Shown here one piece after another: positions 1 through 11,042 of a stretch of DNA of 64,000 nucleotides. The translations under genes were made by a program, and so were the position numbers. How positions within the stretch are numbered: the stretch's first letter is position 1; every line of letters begins with the position of its first letter. This stretch comes from Tridacna crocea (lineage: Eukaryota > Mollusca > Bivalvia > Cardiida > Cardiidae). Under the pieces are notes generated by a model. It made no database searches. It saw only the letters and a list, made by a program, of their open reading frames with translations, and was not told the DNA's origin. Where the stretch lies: contig OX031063.1 of assembly GCA_943736015.1 (NCBI GenBank), forward strand, positions 46,702,672 to 46,766,671, in the 5' to 3' direction.

Positions 1-606
1 AAAGCACCATTGAGGGACTTTTTGTTTACCAGTGTGTTGTTTGTGATACCATTCAACTGGTCACTATCAGTCGATGATGCATCACTCGGTGAAGAGTAAC
101 TATCATCGACCGCTGAATCATCATGTTTATCGTCTGAGGAACTGCCATCTTTATCTGTTGAGGAATCTTCCTCGCTAGAGGAGGTAAGTCGCCATAAGAG
201 GAAGCTTCATAAATACAAAATGAAGGATTCTCAGACCATAGTGCGAATTTTCTGTCAATCGAACCCGAAGCTTTGCGTTTTCGGCATCCTTTAAAACCGG
301 TGGACGTACCAGGATGCGGTGACTCTATTTTTCTTCTCTTTGAAGGATAGTGCAACGCTTCATCTTCTCGCTTTCTTTTTTGACCTCTAGCCTCGGGGTA
401 AGATACATCACCTGTACTTGCGACTTCTGCAGATGTGCTATTAGGCAGTAAAACATCAGAAGCGCTATGTAGGGGCTTTCTCTGTATAACAGGCTTGTTT
501 GTGATTTCATCGGGCTCGTCACTATCAGTCGATGATGCATCATTCTGCGAAGAGGAACTATCATCGACGATTGAATCATCATGGTCATCGTCGGGGAAAC
601 TGTCTT
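1..606 (-). CDS. Partial gene, acidic Ser/Asp-rich protein with basic NLS-like motifs
   Basis: The minus-strand reading frame is open from a likely acceptor (TTACAG at 607-612) leftward to about 217. It encodes a low-complexity acidic stretch (DDDHDDSIVDDSSSS, SSTDSDEPDE) followed by basic clusters (GQKRKRED, SKRRK, CRKRKAS). That composition suggests a disordered nuclear protein. A diverged second copy of the acidic block follows in another frame from about 174 to the window edge (SSTDKDGSSSDDKHDD, DASSTDSDQ), so the acidic segment has been duplicated. The exact junction between the two blocks is not settled: the splice pair I tried gives mismatched phases. The gene runs off the left edge. 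I do not recognise a family, and it could be part of a repeat-borne gene. Confidence 0.4.
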
Positions 607-1053
607 CTGTAACTATGATAATAATGATTATGATAATAAAGAAATGCATATGACTAAAGAGCACAGTATTGTCCATTCAAGTATCATTTTGGAAAAAAAT
701 CCGATTTTTGTAATCCCTTCATTACATTTTATTGCCAAGAGCGATATAGTCTGATGAGAAAAAGACGTATATTGAGAAGAAATAGCTCAGAAACTGCAGC
801 CTGATCTTAGATCCACACCGATTGCTATTCGTAGAATTATTTGTAAGTTGCTCATTTAAGAAAAAATGATGAACGGGGAGAAACTTCTACTTCTACTGTA
901 TACTACTTGACAATCAATACAGATTATTACTAGCAGGCGCGTGTCTGGAAACAGTTGTTAGAAAAAAGTATTCAATGATTAGATTGTTAAAAAGACAACT
1001 ACGGTTATATAGTTTGAAAAATGATTAAAAGTTTAAAAACACACTCCGATATT

Positions 1054-1909
1054 TTAAAATTTCTGAAATGGGCCAAGCCTCTCATTGAAGACTGCTACGC
1101 GGGGGCTTGACTGGATGCTGTATGGGAGACTACTGGTATAGGAATAATCATTAAAAACATATCTGGCTGTTGACCCTTGCACTTTTTCCACTTTGTTTGT
1201 TAGAATTTTTTGCCATTGGTGCCAGATAGTAGAACAGTTTTCTACTTGGGGTCTTACACATGTTTTATAGGCTACCTCTGTCATCTTTTTCCTTGCAGTT
1301 TTTACATTCCTTTTGATAAATCTTAATGAGGTATTTGCTTCGGTAGTTATATTATTAATGTGTTTCTTCCGGGAGAGATCATGACTTTTAGTTAGACCTA
1401 AATATTTGGAAACATCTGTTGATTGCAATGGAATTCCACGTAAAGTGTTTTGGAATATAGTAGGCTTCCTTTTCCTTGTTATTCTTGATGTTTCACATTT
1501 TTCTGGTTTGAATTCCATAGCCCAGTCATTTTCACATGATTCCAGTGAATAGAGATCTTCTTGTAGCTTTTGTGCATCATCCTGGGAATCAACCACAAGA
1601 TAGACAATTGTGCCATCAGCAAATAGTCAAAATTTGCCTTGGACCCTATCTGGGAGGTCATTTATATAACACAGGAAGAGACAAGGACCTAACACTGAGC
1701 CCTGGGGGACACCAGATAGTAGAGGAAGAGTGTCAGATTTATGTTCCTCAACTACTACTTGCTTGGACCATGATTTAAGGAGGGACCCTACCCAATTAAT
1801 AACCTCTTTATTAATACCTAATCTGTGTAGTTTCAGGACAAGTTCATGGTGGTCAACCTTATCAAATGCTTTACTGAAGTCCATAACTATAATAGCGAGG
1901 AGCACACAA
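1054..1909 (-). pseudogene. Non-LTR retrotransposon reverse transcriptase fragment (jockey/CR1-like), inactivated
   Basis: The minus strand encodes the palm and thumb of a LINE reverse transcriptase: MDFSKAFDKVDHHELV (catalytic Asp of motif A), then GVPQGSVLGP, YINDLPD, the FADG version of the FADD box, KPEKCE, YLGLT, and a C-terminal VRPQVENCSTIW / ARYVFNDYSYTSS segment. Two lesions are visible. An in-frame TGA at 1627-1629 sits where related RTs have Arg, consistent with CGA-to-TGA decay. The second Asp of the catalytic FADD pair is Gly (1612-1614). The frame is continuous across the stop, so these are point lesions. The 5' part (endonuclease and RT fingers) is missing; similarity stops near 1909, and the last ~30 codons look frameshifted. 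Confidence 0.9.
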
Positions 1910-1948
1910 AAGGCGTTGCGAAGCGACGCCTCGAGAAGCGAGAGCTTA
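1910..1948. repeat. Small nested hairpins at RT breakpoint
   Basis: AGGCGT/ACGCCT and CTCG/CGAG inverted pairs lie directly where RT homology ends, probably the edge of another element. Confidence 0.4.
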
Positions 1949-2046
1949 TTGGTAGAAATGGTGTCAAATTTGTACATATCTTATGCCTTCGACAGAGCTT
2001 TAAACCGGAAGTAAAAAAATCTAAATATGACGGACGGACATGACGT

Positions 2047-3180
2047 ATAAACTGGCACTACCAGCGTTTCTAACCAATAATTCCTTACACCCCAATCTCC
2101 GAGCAGAGTTGTCGTTCTTTACTCTCACAATACATCTCTGCGATGGGCTAAATGACAAGAATCTTGTCAAACCGAGGAAAAGATGTTTTGTTACTGTTTA
2201 ACTGTTTCATGTGTAACATTATTAAGTAGACAAAGGAAATATGATTCTGGATACATTATAGGTGCATTCAAACTGATGAATTTACCTGTATACGATGGAA
2301 CTATTTTTTTCGAGCCTCTTTACTAACCAGAATCTTACGCCAATTTTAACAAAAATGACTGCGCCCATGAATGATGACAACAGTTTTGACACACCGATGG
2401 ATTTTAGTTTATAAGATTTAAAAATAAGTAATGGTCCTTTAAAAGACATTCAAGCTTTTCAGAAAATCCCTCTTTTTCACATTTCCTACCACTTAGTCTG
2501 ATTGGCCGTATGCTGTTTGAACAGCACACAAAGTTATTGATATTGGTCTTTCTTTCACCGACGTTTGTGTCGCCACTTTGAGTTCTGGTCATGTGACGAA
2601 AGTATCACGTAAAGACGGACTACTTTCTGAGCCCACTACAGAGGTGAATGTGAATGATCCGGAGTGCAAGAGAGTGCTTACACCCATGACGATCAGGTGA
2701 TTTGAAACAGTGTCCCAGTCTTCAAACGAGACCTTCACGAGATCTTGTCAAATACGATGGCACTCGGTCTTTTTCGTTCTCTATCTTCCTGAGTTACGGA
2801 AAATTCCGAATACAGAAATAAACATTACTTGAATTATCAAACCAGCTGAACCGTTACGGGTGAGCCAATATAGACCTGTGCTTTTAAGGTTTTTTTTTTT
2901 TTCGCGGACTTGCTTTCGAAAACTTTGTTCATGTATTATTTGGCATATTATTCGGACGTTCTGCCAAACATTTAAAGTGTTGTTCGGTAAAGAAAGCGAA
3001 ACAACTCGGCCACTCGAGTACTCAGCTCGTCCCCAAGTCAACACGGCCCGAACAAAGTTTGTTTATATATACTCAGTACATTTATTTCCGCAGGGGTACC
3101 TCTTTCACGCACAATCTAGGAATAACAAGCAATTTAAACTTTTAAGAAAATAAATAAATTTTAGTTTATTCATTTAATAC
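2047..3180. other. Gene-free stretch
   Basis: No recognisable protein or RNA gene. The only notable feature is a poly(T) run near 2890. Confidence 0.5.
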
Positions 3181-3259
3181 CATCCCGTTCAAAAAGCAAA
3201 AACAGTTCAGACGCATGAAAAAATGACATTTTATTGTCTGAAATTAGGAGGGGTCAAAT

Positions 3260-4174
3260 TCATAAATAAAACGTATGTCCGCCCAAAGCTTGGATTAAAG
3301 CCTGGCATCTGCGAAGCATAGAGAGCACTTTCTTCTCTATGCAGACCTGTGGTGTATTGTTCCACTCTTCAATGACTGCTATGCGAAGTTGTTGTAAAGT
3401 CTGGGGTGGTGGGGTATGTGAATAAACGCATCTCTTTAAGTCATCCCAAAAATGTTCTATTGGAGACATGTCAGGAGATAATGCAGGCCAGTCAAGGACA
3501 ATAACATTGTTTTGTTGGAGAAATTGTTGCTTAACTGCAGCTGTATGGGGCCTTGCCCCATCCTGCTGCAGTGTCCGTAGCCTGTGGCGCTTTATGAATG
3601 GTAATGCAACTGGTTTTAAAACATTGTTAATGTAAACGTTAGCGGTAACGTTTTCATTAAGCACGACTTAGTCAGTTTTATTGTGCTGTGTTATTCCAGC
3701 CCAAAACTGTATTGATCCCTCGCCCCACCGGTCAACCTTTTGTACACACGGATCTGAAAAACGCTCATTGCGTCGTCTCCACACTCGTGTACGGCCATCA
3801 GCACAGTGAAGCTTTATCCTGCACCCCTCAGAAAACAGAACAGAACTCCATTGCTGTCTTGTGAATCGGAGATGTGTTCTGGCCCATTGCAAACGAGTAG
3901 CTCGATGTCTAGCAGTCAATCTTGCTCCACGGTATCCTCGTCTAGCCGTAAGGTTCGCAGCCTTAAGTCGATTTCTCACTGTATTAGGTTGTATACTGCG
4001 CCTGTAAAGAAATGCATGATATTGAAACCGGGATACAGAGACCTTTTTTGAAATTGCCATAAAGGCGAAGTTAGTAAAACAAAACTCGACAGAAGTGCAG
4101 TTTGCATACCTGTGACGTCCTATGGTTTCTCTAGCTGTTTTTGAAGCAGGAAGAAACAAAATGTCTGAGGTAAG
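3260..4174 (-). pseudogene. Tc1-family (DD34E) transposase, inactivated
   Basis: The C-terminal half reads LQQDGARPHTA and then DWPALSPDMSPIEHFWDDLK. The second catalytic Asp (3560-3562) and the Glu (3455-3457) are separated by exactly 34 residues, the Tc1 signature. Upstream are NTVRNRLKAANLTARR, the end of the DNA-binding region, and KLHCADGRTRVWRR. Two lesions are visible. An in-frame TAA at 3668-3670 lies between NKTD and VVLNENV. The position of the first catalytic Asp (normally FSDESR) reads FSEGCR, so Asp is Glu at 3827-3829. Upstream of FLPASKTARETIGRH the frame soon hits a stop, so the N-terminal helix-turn-helix is missing. A 36-codon insert at 4002-4109 looks like an intron. I see no terminal inverted repeats, so this is a truncated relic. 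Confidence 0.92.
4002..4109 (-). other. Candidate 108-bp GT-AG intron in the Tc1 transposase
   Basis: On the minus strand the segment begins CAG|GTATGC and ends TTTCTTTACAG|GCG. Removing it joins TARETIGRH to RRSIQPNTVRNRL, which restores a contiguous Tc1 alignment. Its length is a multiple of three and it has no stop, so the unspliced frame also stays open. Confidence 0.6.
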
Positions 4175-4885
4175 TGACTCTGATCACTAGTGCTACTATG
4201 CACTAGACAGAGTTACTACCCATCTTCTTTTATTTCTTGTTTACTTCATCTTATTTCTGTCTTGGGTAATGAGTTAGTTTATTTTGGTCTTCAGGCTATG
4301 TTTGAATGTTCAGTTCTAAGGCCCCTTTCACATAGTAAGGTTCTAGATAGGTACTTTCCTGCATCATGAGGTGCTTATGTTAAAGCCTTGCTTGAACAGC
4401 CTGTCTCTTTATTGTTGTAGCAGTTCATATTTTTAAGCATTTTACTATGTAACACCATTATTGAGATGTGTTTTAACTATTTTTGTGGCCAATTACACAA
4501 TGAGGCTAGTATTGATAAATACTTGCGTTGTTTGGGGTATTTCATCTTACTTATTCATTCTCTTTGATTAATATCTACATGACCTTTTGTGAAATTGCAA
4601 CTTCATACCAGGGTCATTGTTATTTTCATTCTTGTAGAATAAATCAAACATTCCACAGTTTATACAGAAATACTCTTTCGTAAGAGTGTTGATTATTTCC
4701 AGCATTTTCCCAATGTTGATGATGCAATTTTCTATACAATCATTCCCCGTCTTTTTCAGGCTCTGCGACTGAAGATCGAATGGTTAATCGCTGTGGCTGG
4801 GAAAGCATCAAAATTTGGCAAGCTGTCTGTTACTGGAGATGTTACAATGTTTTATGTGGAGATGTTACACCGTTTCATTTTGTGA
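4161..4885 (+). CDS. Weak candidate two-exon small ORF
   Basis: ATGTCTGAG|GTAAGT at 4161 matches a start codon followed by a consensus donor. CTTTTTCAG|GCT at 4759/4760 is a good acceptor. Spliced, they give 44 codons (MSEALRLKIEWL...) ending in TGA at 4883-4885. A second frame is open through to another GT at 4894, so exon usage is ambiguous. No family recognised; this may be chance. Confidence 0.18.
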
Positions 4886-4899
4886 ATAACCAGGTATTT

Positions 4900-7800
4900 T
4901 CTTTTTTTCTTGGTGAAATAAATTCTTATTTCATGAACAAGCTTAGGATTAAGGGCTTCTTTAACTTCTAAAATTGTCCTGTCTTCTCCAATCATTTGCC
5001 CCCCTATATTCTTTCTGTATCTGGCCACTTCTACTGCTCTGTTTTCTTCTTTCATAATAAGTTAATTGGCATAAGTTTGGTCCTTTATATATCACTTTTC
5101 TTGCTGTCTTTCTTTGATTCACTCAAATCTGTCCACCCTATGACCTACTTACCCAATACACTAACCTGATTCAACATGTTCCGATAAGCCCAGCTGGGCC
5201 TATGTAATAAATTCCAGCTGTCTGGATGTTTGAAAAGGGCTTACTACTTTATCAGAGTTTTGAGCTGGTTACATCAGTATGGTCTGGTCTTTAGAAATTA
5301 CTCATCATTTGTCATAGCTGAAAACATTGCCACAAAAAGAGCCATGTGTACATACATTTTGCAGTACTGGTATTTCATGGAGACCATGGCGCATGTCTGT
5401 CATGTTCTATAAAAGCCATCTACATTCCTTTTGTCATATATTTCAACCTCCTTTTGACTGATATTGCTTGACTTTTGAATAAAAAGCTAAGAAATGTGCA
5501 TTTGGCTGGTCACATGGAAAATTATAGAGAAAAGATATGAAGAAAACCCCTAATTTTAGCCCGCAGAATGGGGGTTTTTTTGCCGAAAGGCTGCTTTTCA
5601 TGCAATGTTTTTAATATATATGAATGGAAATGGGTTAAACAGATAGACAAAAAGGGTCTAGAACAGTGACTTTTGTATTTCATGTAAATCCAGTGAGTTT
5701 TGACTGAGATATGCTAGATTTTGTAGTTGTAGTCACTGCACTTAAAATTTCCAATTTTTTTGGTCTTGGCCGCAAAAACAGCCATGTTAAACAAAGTGGG
5801 TTTTCTCCTTAGTAATGGCTTTGACTTCTTTCCAGCTAATTTTTTCCTTGTCGCAATTACCACATTCAGCTAAATGGCGAATAAAAATCAACTCGAAAGT
5901 AAAATTATGTTTTATATAGGTGTCGCACCACTGCGAGCTGCTTCCGGTTCGTAGTAGTCAAAAGTAGTCCCAAGTGAAAATTTGCAGTAGCACTTTTGTT
6001 GCACTGTTGTATGGAGCTAAGAGGGCTTGGTGGTATATAATTTAGATTTGCTTCAAATATAGGCATTGGGGGACCACTTAGATGTGTTTTTATAGTATAT
6101 TGAGTGGACTATTTTGTGTCACTAGAGGATAAAAAATTTGGGGTCATGGCGGTGAACAGGTGTTTTTGAGAGGGAAAATTCTAGGGGGCCCGTTGTTTTT
6201 GAGATTTAACGAAAAACGCAATCGGTTGACATGTTGTTTTTAATGTATTTTTTCGAAGGACTATGGACGTACTTTAGACAGCAAGAGACGGGATAGCAAA
6301 ATTTTTGCCATTAAGCGATCTGTGAGGCTTCAAAGATGGCCACTCTATTTTCAGTATGGCAAAAAACCACAGGTGTGACACCATAGCGTTTGCAATGTGC
6401 ACGGTTCTAGGCTGTACCAAGTCCTCGATTAGCAGGTGCTTTCTGGAATGTAGCTTTGTGACAAATATAGATCTTCTAATCACGTGACGTATAAAAGTCA
6501 TTTGCACCATGGAAATCTTTATAAATTTACATATTTATGAATCAGTCGCTGAACCGGCCTTTACTTTCAGCGTGCACCGACCTATGCAGAGAGAGTGCTT
6601 TGAGATTTACTATGTTTCATTGTTTTTTGTACATAAAGACGGGCAAATTTGTTGAAGTCTGCTGTTATTTTTTTTCAAGGAGCGATTAACCTAGATCTAG
6701 TATTTATTAAACAATGTATTAGTGCAGGTGTTAGAATGCAAAGTGTTTTCATAACTGCCAAAATCTGAATTTACACTACGCAGTTCTAACAACCAGCAAT
6801 CTGAAAAATTGACTTTTTACTCCGCTATAAATAATTCACACCCCCCCCCCCACACACACACATATATAAAACAGATCAGTGTTAACCCACCCGAATAACA
6901 AGTTCTTTATTGGAGTGTTTGTAATCTTGCGAAGGGTTTTTGTAAAGGGTAATAAAGCGAATCGCAAACATTTAATTTACACCAAATCAATATACATGTA
7001 GACAATTTTCGATTGGTCTGAAAGCACTATTAATCCCTGGGACGTTATAAAACGCAGACTAAGATTAAAGGCTGATGATCATGCTATTGGATTATAGATT
7101 TTCTTGAGTTGTAGCAGCCACATTCATAGAGTCCATTGCTGGTCAAAACCTCAACCTGGACAACAATAAAAACAAATTATTTCCAAAGGACAGGTAGATT
7201 ACTGAGTCAAATATTTGTTTGTGTTCCAACGGCTACAGCTCAGTCCAATGATCATGAAATTGCACGACTGTTTGTCTCAATAATATTTTTGACAAAACTG
7301 AATATAGGTCACCTGGGGTTAAAAGAAAAAGCCTAAAGGTTGTCACTAGGTCAAATCAGACGAAACCGTAATAGAGCTGTAGAATCCATAAATTTATGTT
7401 CAGTCTAATACTCATGAAACTTTGTCAGACTGCTAAGATTAGATATGGGCGAGTTGCAAAAGGGCATTTTTGGTCTAAAAGTATGTCACCAGATCCTGTA
7501 CCAGAACATAATCTGGTCCCTACTTGTAAAGGGTTGTTGTCTGTGAGTAAAAAACTTTGAACTTTTTAAAGCTGGTCCTGGTGCCTAAATTTTTATTTCC
7601 ACCACATTTTTTTAAATGTAAATTTTAATATGGATATATTGAATTTTAGGATGACAACTCAGAAATATTCTTGCATGTAATACTGACTTATGGTTAAGTT
7701 ATTTCGTATCTTGAATGCTTTAATAGATTTGAACAAAAAAGGATGAAAATTTTTAACCCATTACCCTCCAGGCTACTCTCAGGACTTTCAGTCCTTTGAT

Positions 7801-7964
7801 TGTTATTTAACAGTTAACATCTGGGTCGATTTCGGATGGTACCCAATTTAGTCCCAGTTTTTGTGCACATTTTTATCGGAGGCTGAGAGGAACCAACTGA
7901 ACTCGTCCTTGAGAGATAAACGTATAGTATAGTATAACGACTATAGTGGATCACTTAAAAATGT
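4900..7964. other. Gene-free stretch
   Basis: No gene I can support. It contains a C-run plus (CA)n at about 6841-6862. No TTAA-HP copy was seen here, which contrasts with the region to the right. Confidence 0.5.
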
Positions 7965-8192
7965 TTAACCCTTTACTCCATAGATACTTATTTCTACGCA
8001 CTGCTTGTAGGAGCCTTTGGAAAACGTTGTGGCAAAAGGTTGAATTGCTCGTGACGAGTAATTTTCCTTTTTGTCATCATGTTTTCTGTGCTGTCAAAAG
8101 GTGTCATATACATATAAGAAACAGCGTCATCCTTGCTGTTATTTAGGGTCATTTAGAGATACCATAGAAATGCCTTATGGGTAAAGGGTTAA
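7965..8192 (+). repeat. TTAA-HP copy, subfamily C
   Basis: TTAACCCTTTACTCC ... GGGTAAAGGGTTAA ends with TTAA on both sides. The left arm has GTGGCAAAAGGTT and the core is GTGACGAG. It shares its right TTAA with the next copy. Confidence 0.85.
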
Positions 8193-8419
8193 CTCATTAC
8201 CAAACGACAATATTTTAGCCCTGTCCAAATTGAAAGCATTTGCATACGACAATATCAATGTGGCTCAAATGATGCTGTTTGTTTATTGATATGGAAGCAA
8301 ACATTGTGGGAAAAGGAGAAAATGCTGGTTACTAGCATTTTCTCCTTTTCTCACAGTGTTTTTCAAAAGGCTTCTTTCTCAGGCTCGTCAAAAGTTTTCA
8401 TTGTAAGATAAAGGGTTAA
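8189..8419 (-). repeat. TTAA-HP copy, subfamily A
   Basis: Palindrome AACATTGTGGGAAAAGG / CCTTTTCTCACAGTGTT around GGTTACTAGC. It abuts the preceding copy at a common TTAA. With its right flank (to ~8540) it is a paralogue of 35378-35660. Confidence 0.85.
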
Positions 8420-8541
8420 CCAAATGTATGTAGGTAGGAAAATATGAGCTGTGTTTCGACAAATGGGATTTAAACACATCTTAGTGCTTTCTCATACCAG
8501 TCAATCCATCATATAACTGTGGATTCATAAAAATCGAAGTT

Positions 8542-8566
8542 CATGCGCGGATCCAGATATCTTTCT

Positions 8567-8598
<32 letters not shown>

Positions 8599-8884
8599 CC
8601 CACCGAAAACGCACTCGTCTTATTATACGACACTTTGATTTCCGGATTTCATTGGATGTAAGCCGTTTACAAGAAAAGCTAACTTTTCCAGTTCTAACCA
8701 CGAGGAGGTCTCCATATTTAGAACCTTGTTTTTTTTTTAGATTTATGACTATATTTTACATAAATGCTGTGCAACATCAAACCAGTGACATTTCACGAAT
8801 CTGATAACCACATTTTTGCCAAAATTCCAGGGGGGGGGGTCCGGCCCCCGCCCCCTCCCCCCTCTGGATCTAGATCTGCCCATG
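8542..8884. mobile_element. 343-bp palindromic-end insertion with 5-bp TSD
   Basis: It starts CATGCGCGGATCC and ends with the inverse of CATGGGCAGATC. It is flanked by direct AAGTT (8537-8541 and 8885-8889). A paralogous uninterrupted site at about 36075 reads straight through AAATCGAAGTTGTATAT. It contains a run of 30 G (8568-8597) near one end and a G/C-rich GGGGGGGGGTCCGGCCCCC block near the other. Confidence 0.75.
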
Positions 8885-9132
8885 AAGTTGTATATCAACC
8901 GACTGAAACATGATGTTCACTAGTCCTCTGACATTTTGTAAATTGACTTATATCAAACCAAATGGAGATTTCAAGCCAAATTTTGCGTTGACATAGGCTT
9001 TCGCTCTTAAGATTTCACCACGTCGGACAGTTTAGAAGCAAGATCAGTCTACACATTCTGTGCAGTCTGACCTTAATCTACACTACCCGCAATTAAAACA
9101 TTTATCATACATGCATACTTAGTGTAAGTTGT

Positions 9133-9535
9133 GCTTAAGTAGTGATTAGCGACCGAAAGGTCAATCGTAGCTGTCCATGGCATTTAAATGTCATTTGAAA
9201 GAATAGACGAAATTTACTTTACTTTCAGTGTACTGGTGGCATTTGCCCATGTTCCAACGGACTTTGCTGGTATAAAATGAAGTTTTTTTTTTTAAATATA
9301 TATAAGTATATACTAACAATGCACAGTGTGTCTTTCAGATTTGGAAAATACGTCTGAATAAAAAGGCACTTCAGAGTACCAGGTGAAAACTTCACACGCC
9401 TGGTTTTTTTGAATGATTTTTAAGGAAAAAAATGAATTTACAAATGCTGTTTGTTCGTTTTATTTCTCTGCCAAACGACGAAATTTTAGATTTGACCAAA
9501 TGCAAAGCATTTGCAGACGACAAAGTTGTGTTTCA
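9133..9535. repeat. Dispersed repeat, paralogous to 41131-41945
   Basis: It shares TTAGCGACCGAAAGGTCAAT, TGTTCCAACGGACTTTGCTG and AACAATGCACAGTGTGTCTT with 41131-41440 in direct orientation. The part from about 9350 on is present at 41765-41945 in inverted orientation. Confidence 0.75.
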
Positions 9536-10017
9536 TATAATCGGGGTCTGTATTTACCAACCATTCTTAAGAACGGTCTTGGTCTTATTCTTCAAGATTT
9601 CCTGACTGTGAAAGTAACAGGCTTAGATAGGCTGTATTTCATGAATATAGTCAGGTCGGAAGAAATTTATCCATGGCGAACTTTTGTGACTGTGCAAGCT
9701 TGACGAGACGGAGTCAAGACACTGAAGGCGAGTTTTTTGCCCATGTAGCCCGGTGGTATGTTCTGAAACAAGAACAATACACAGACAAGTTTTGTATGTA
9801 TATGATATGGCCAACAGGGCGGGTGTTCACAGATTCGAGGGCACAAGGGCGAAGTGAAAAAGGGGCAGGGCGGCGCGCCCTGCTATTCCGCTCTAGAATA
9901 AACACTACGTTATCAACTTTCACTTTCACTTCCTGCCGTAATTTGGGAACTTTTTTTTTTCGACTACATTTCTTTCGACTTTCAAACGCAAAATTACAAA
10001 TAATGATATTAATAAGG

Positions 10018-10193
10018 TATATAATAAATAGAATAATCAACTGGTTATTTTTGATATGAAAAATATCTCACTCGGACGGGTCGTAAGGCGTTAAAAAAAC
10101 TCGTGCTGCGCACTCGTTTTTTCAACGCCTAACAACGCATCCTCGTGAGATATTATTCACATCAAAACCAACCAGTTGATTATCCTCTATAAA
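10018..10193. repeat. Imperfect foldback repeat
   Basis: The outer arms AATAATCAACTGGTT / AACCAGTTGATTAT and inner arms GGCGTTAAAAAAACTCG / CGTTTTTTCAACGCC form a ~175-bp palindrome. Confidence 0.7.
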
Positions 10194-10827
10194 ATGTTTA
10201 GAATCCATTCTTTGCCAATCTTAAGCTGACCGGGGTTTGTATTCACCAACCATTCTTAGCAACATTTTTAGTCTTAGTGTCCAGAATTTTCCAAATGTGA
10301 AAGTTATTACACACCTTTTGACTGTTATAACCATTTAGTGTAGCCATTCCAAAGGTGTTTTACTGTCAAATTTGGAAAATCTTGGAGAATGAGACAAAAA
10401 ATGCTATAAAAAAAGGCTTGGTAAATATGGACTGTAAAATAATTATTTAATTGAACCAACTAAATTACTGTGTTGTATTTCGTGAAAAAATGTGTAACCT
10501 TGGATGTTCTATCAGAGATAAACATTTTGCAATTTTTACATCATACATGTAGATCTACTTTAAACAATAACAGCATCATTTACATTAAGGCAAGGAAAAA
10601 TCAGTGCAAAAATAACGACATCAGCTGAATGTTTGAAAAAGCGACTATGATGGTTGAATTAAAAAAATACCTTATGAGCACTCTAGAGACCAATGAATAA
10701 ACCTGCTTGTATTGCTTGACAGTGTTCATTGTTTTCAAAAGCCTTCTTTTTAAGGGTCATGAACACTTCAAATCGTTATTTAAATAGCGTTACAAGTCTT
10801 ATCATGACAACCACGTCTGAAAACGCT

Positions 10828-10831
10828 TTAA
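10828..10831. repeat. TTAA target-site duplication, left
   Basis: TTAA directly before AGGGCAAATC. It matches TTAA at 31080-31083 on the other side of the 20-kb element. Confidence 0.75.
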
Positions 10832-10975
10832 AGGGCAAATCAACAAGTTTCAGATATGGTTAATTTTCAAATCTGCATCTATCAAATAGTAACCTGTTAA
10901 TGTTGAAAATTGAAAAAAAAATATTAAAAGTACTTTTTTTTTAATTTATATTTCTGCTTTTCAAATTTTATTGCA

Positions 10976-10988
10976 TCGCTTATCTCCC
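10976..10988 (+). repeat. Left subterminal inverted repeat
   Basis: TCGCTTATCTCCC, an exact inverse of 30886-30898. Confidence 0.75.
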
Positions 10989-11015
10989 TTACTTATTGTT
11001 GTGTCCCTTGACCTG

Positions 11016-11023
11016 TGACGTCA
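11016..11023. promoter_or_regulatory. CRE-like palindrome upstream of the P2X7-C gene
   Basis: TGACGTCA lies 20 bp before the ATG and is followed by TAG, as in the mirror copy at 30869-30876. This is the consensus CREB/ATF site; function is inferred. Confidence 0.55.
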
Positions 11024-11042
11024 TAGGAGCGTGACTTTCAAT

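Noticed and set aside
174..217. Splice junction joining the two acidic blocks at the left edge
   Set aside because: The donor at 216 and acceptor at 175 give incompatible phases, so the exon structure was left open.
1536..2043. Plus-strand ORFs over the RT region
   Set aside because: They are antisense shadows of the reverse transcriptase.
6274..6510. 78-codon minus-strand ORF as a gene
   Set aside because: No domain, no splice context, and composition like its surroundings.
7965..8192. CRISPR-like array of repeats
   Set aside because: Copies are whole transposable elements with TTAA borders in a eukaryotic genome, without uniform spacers.
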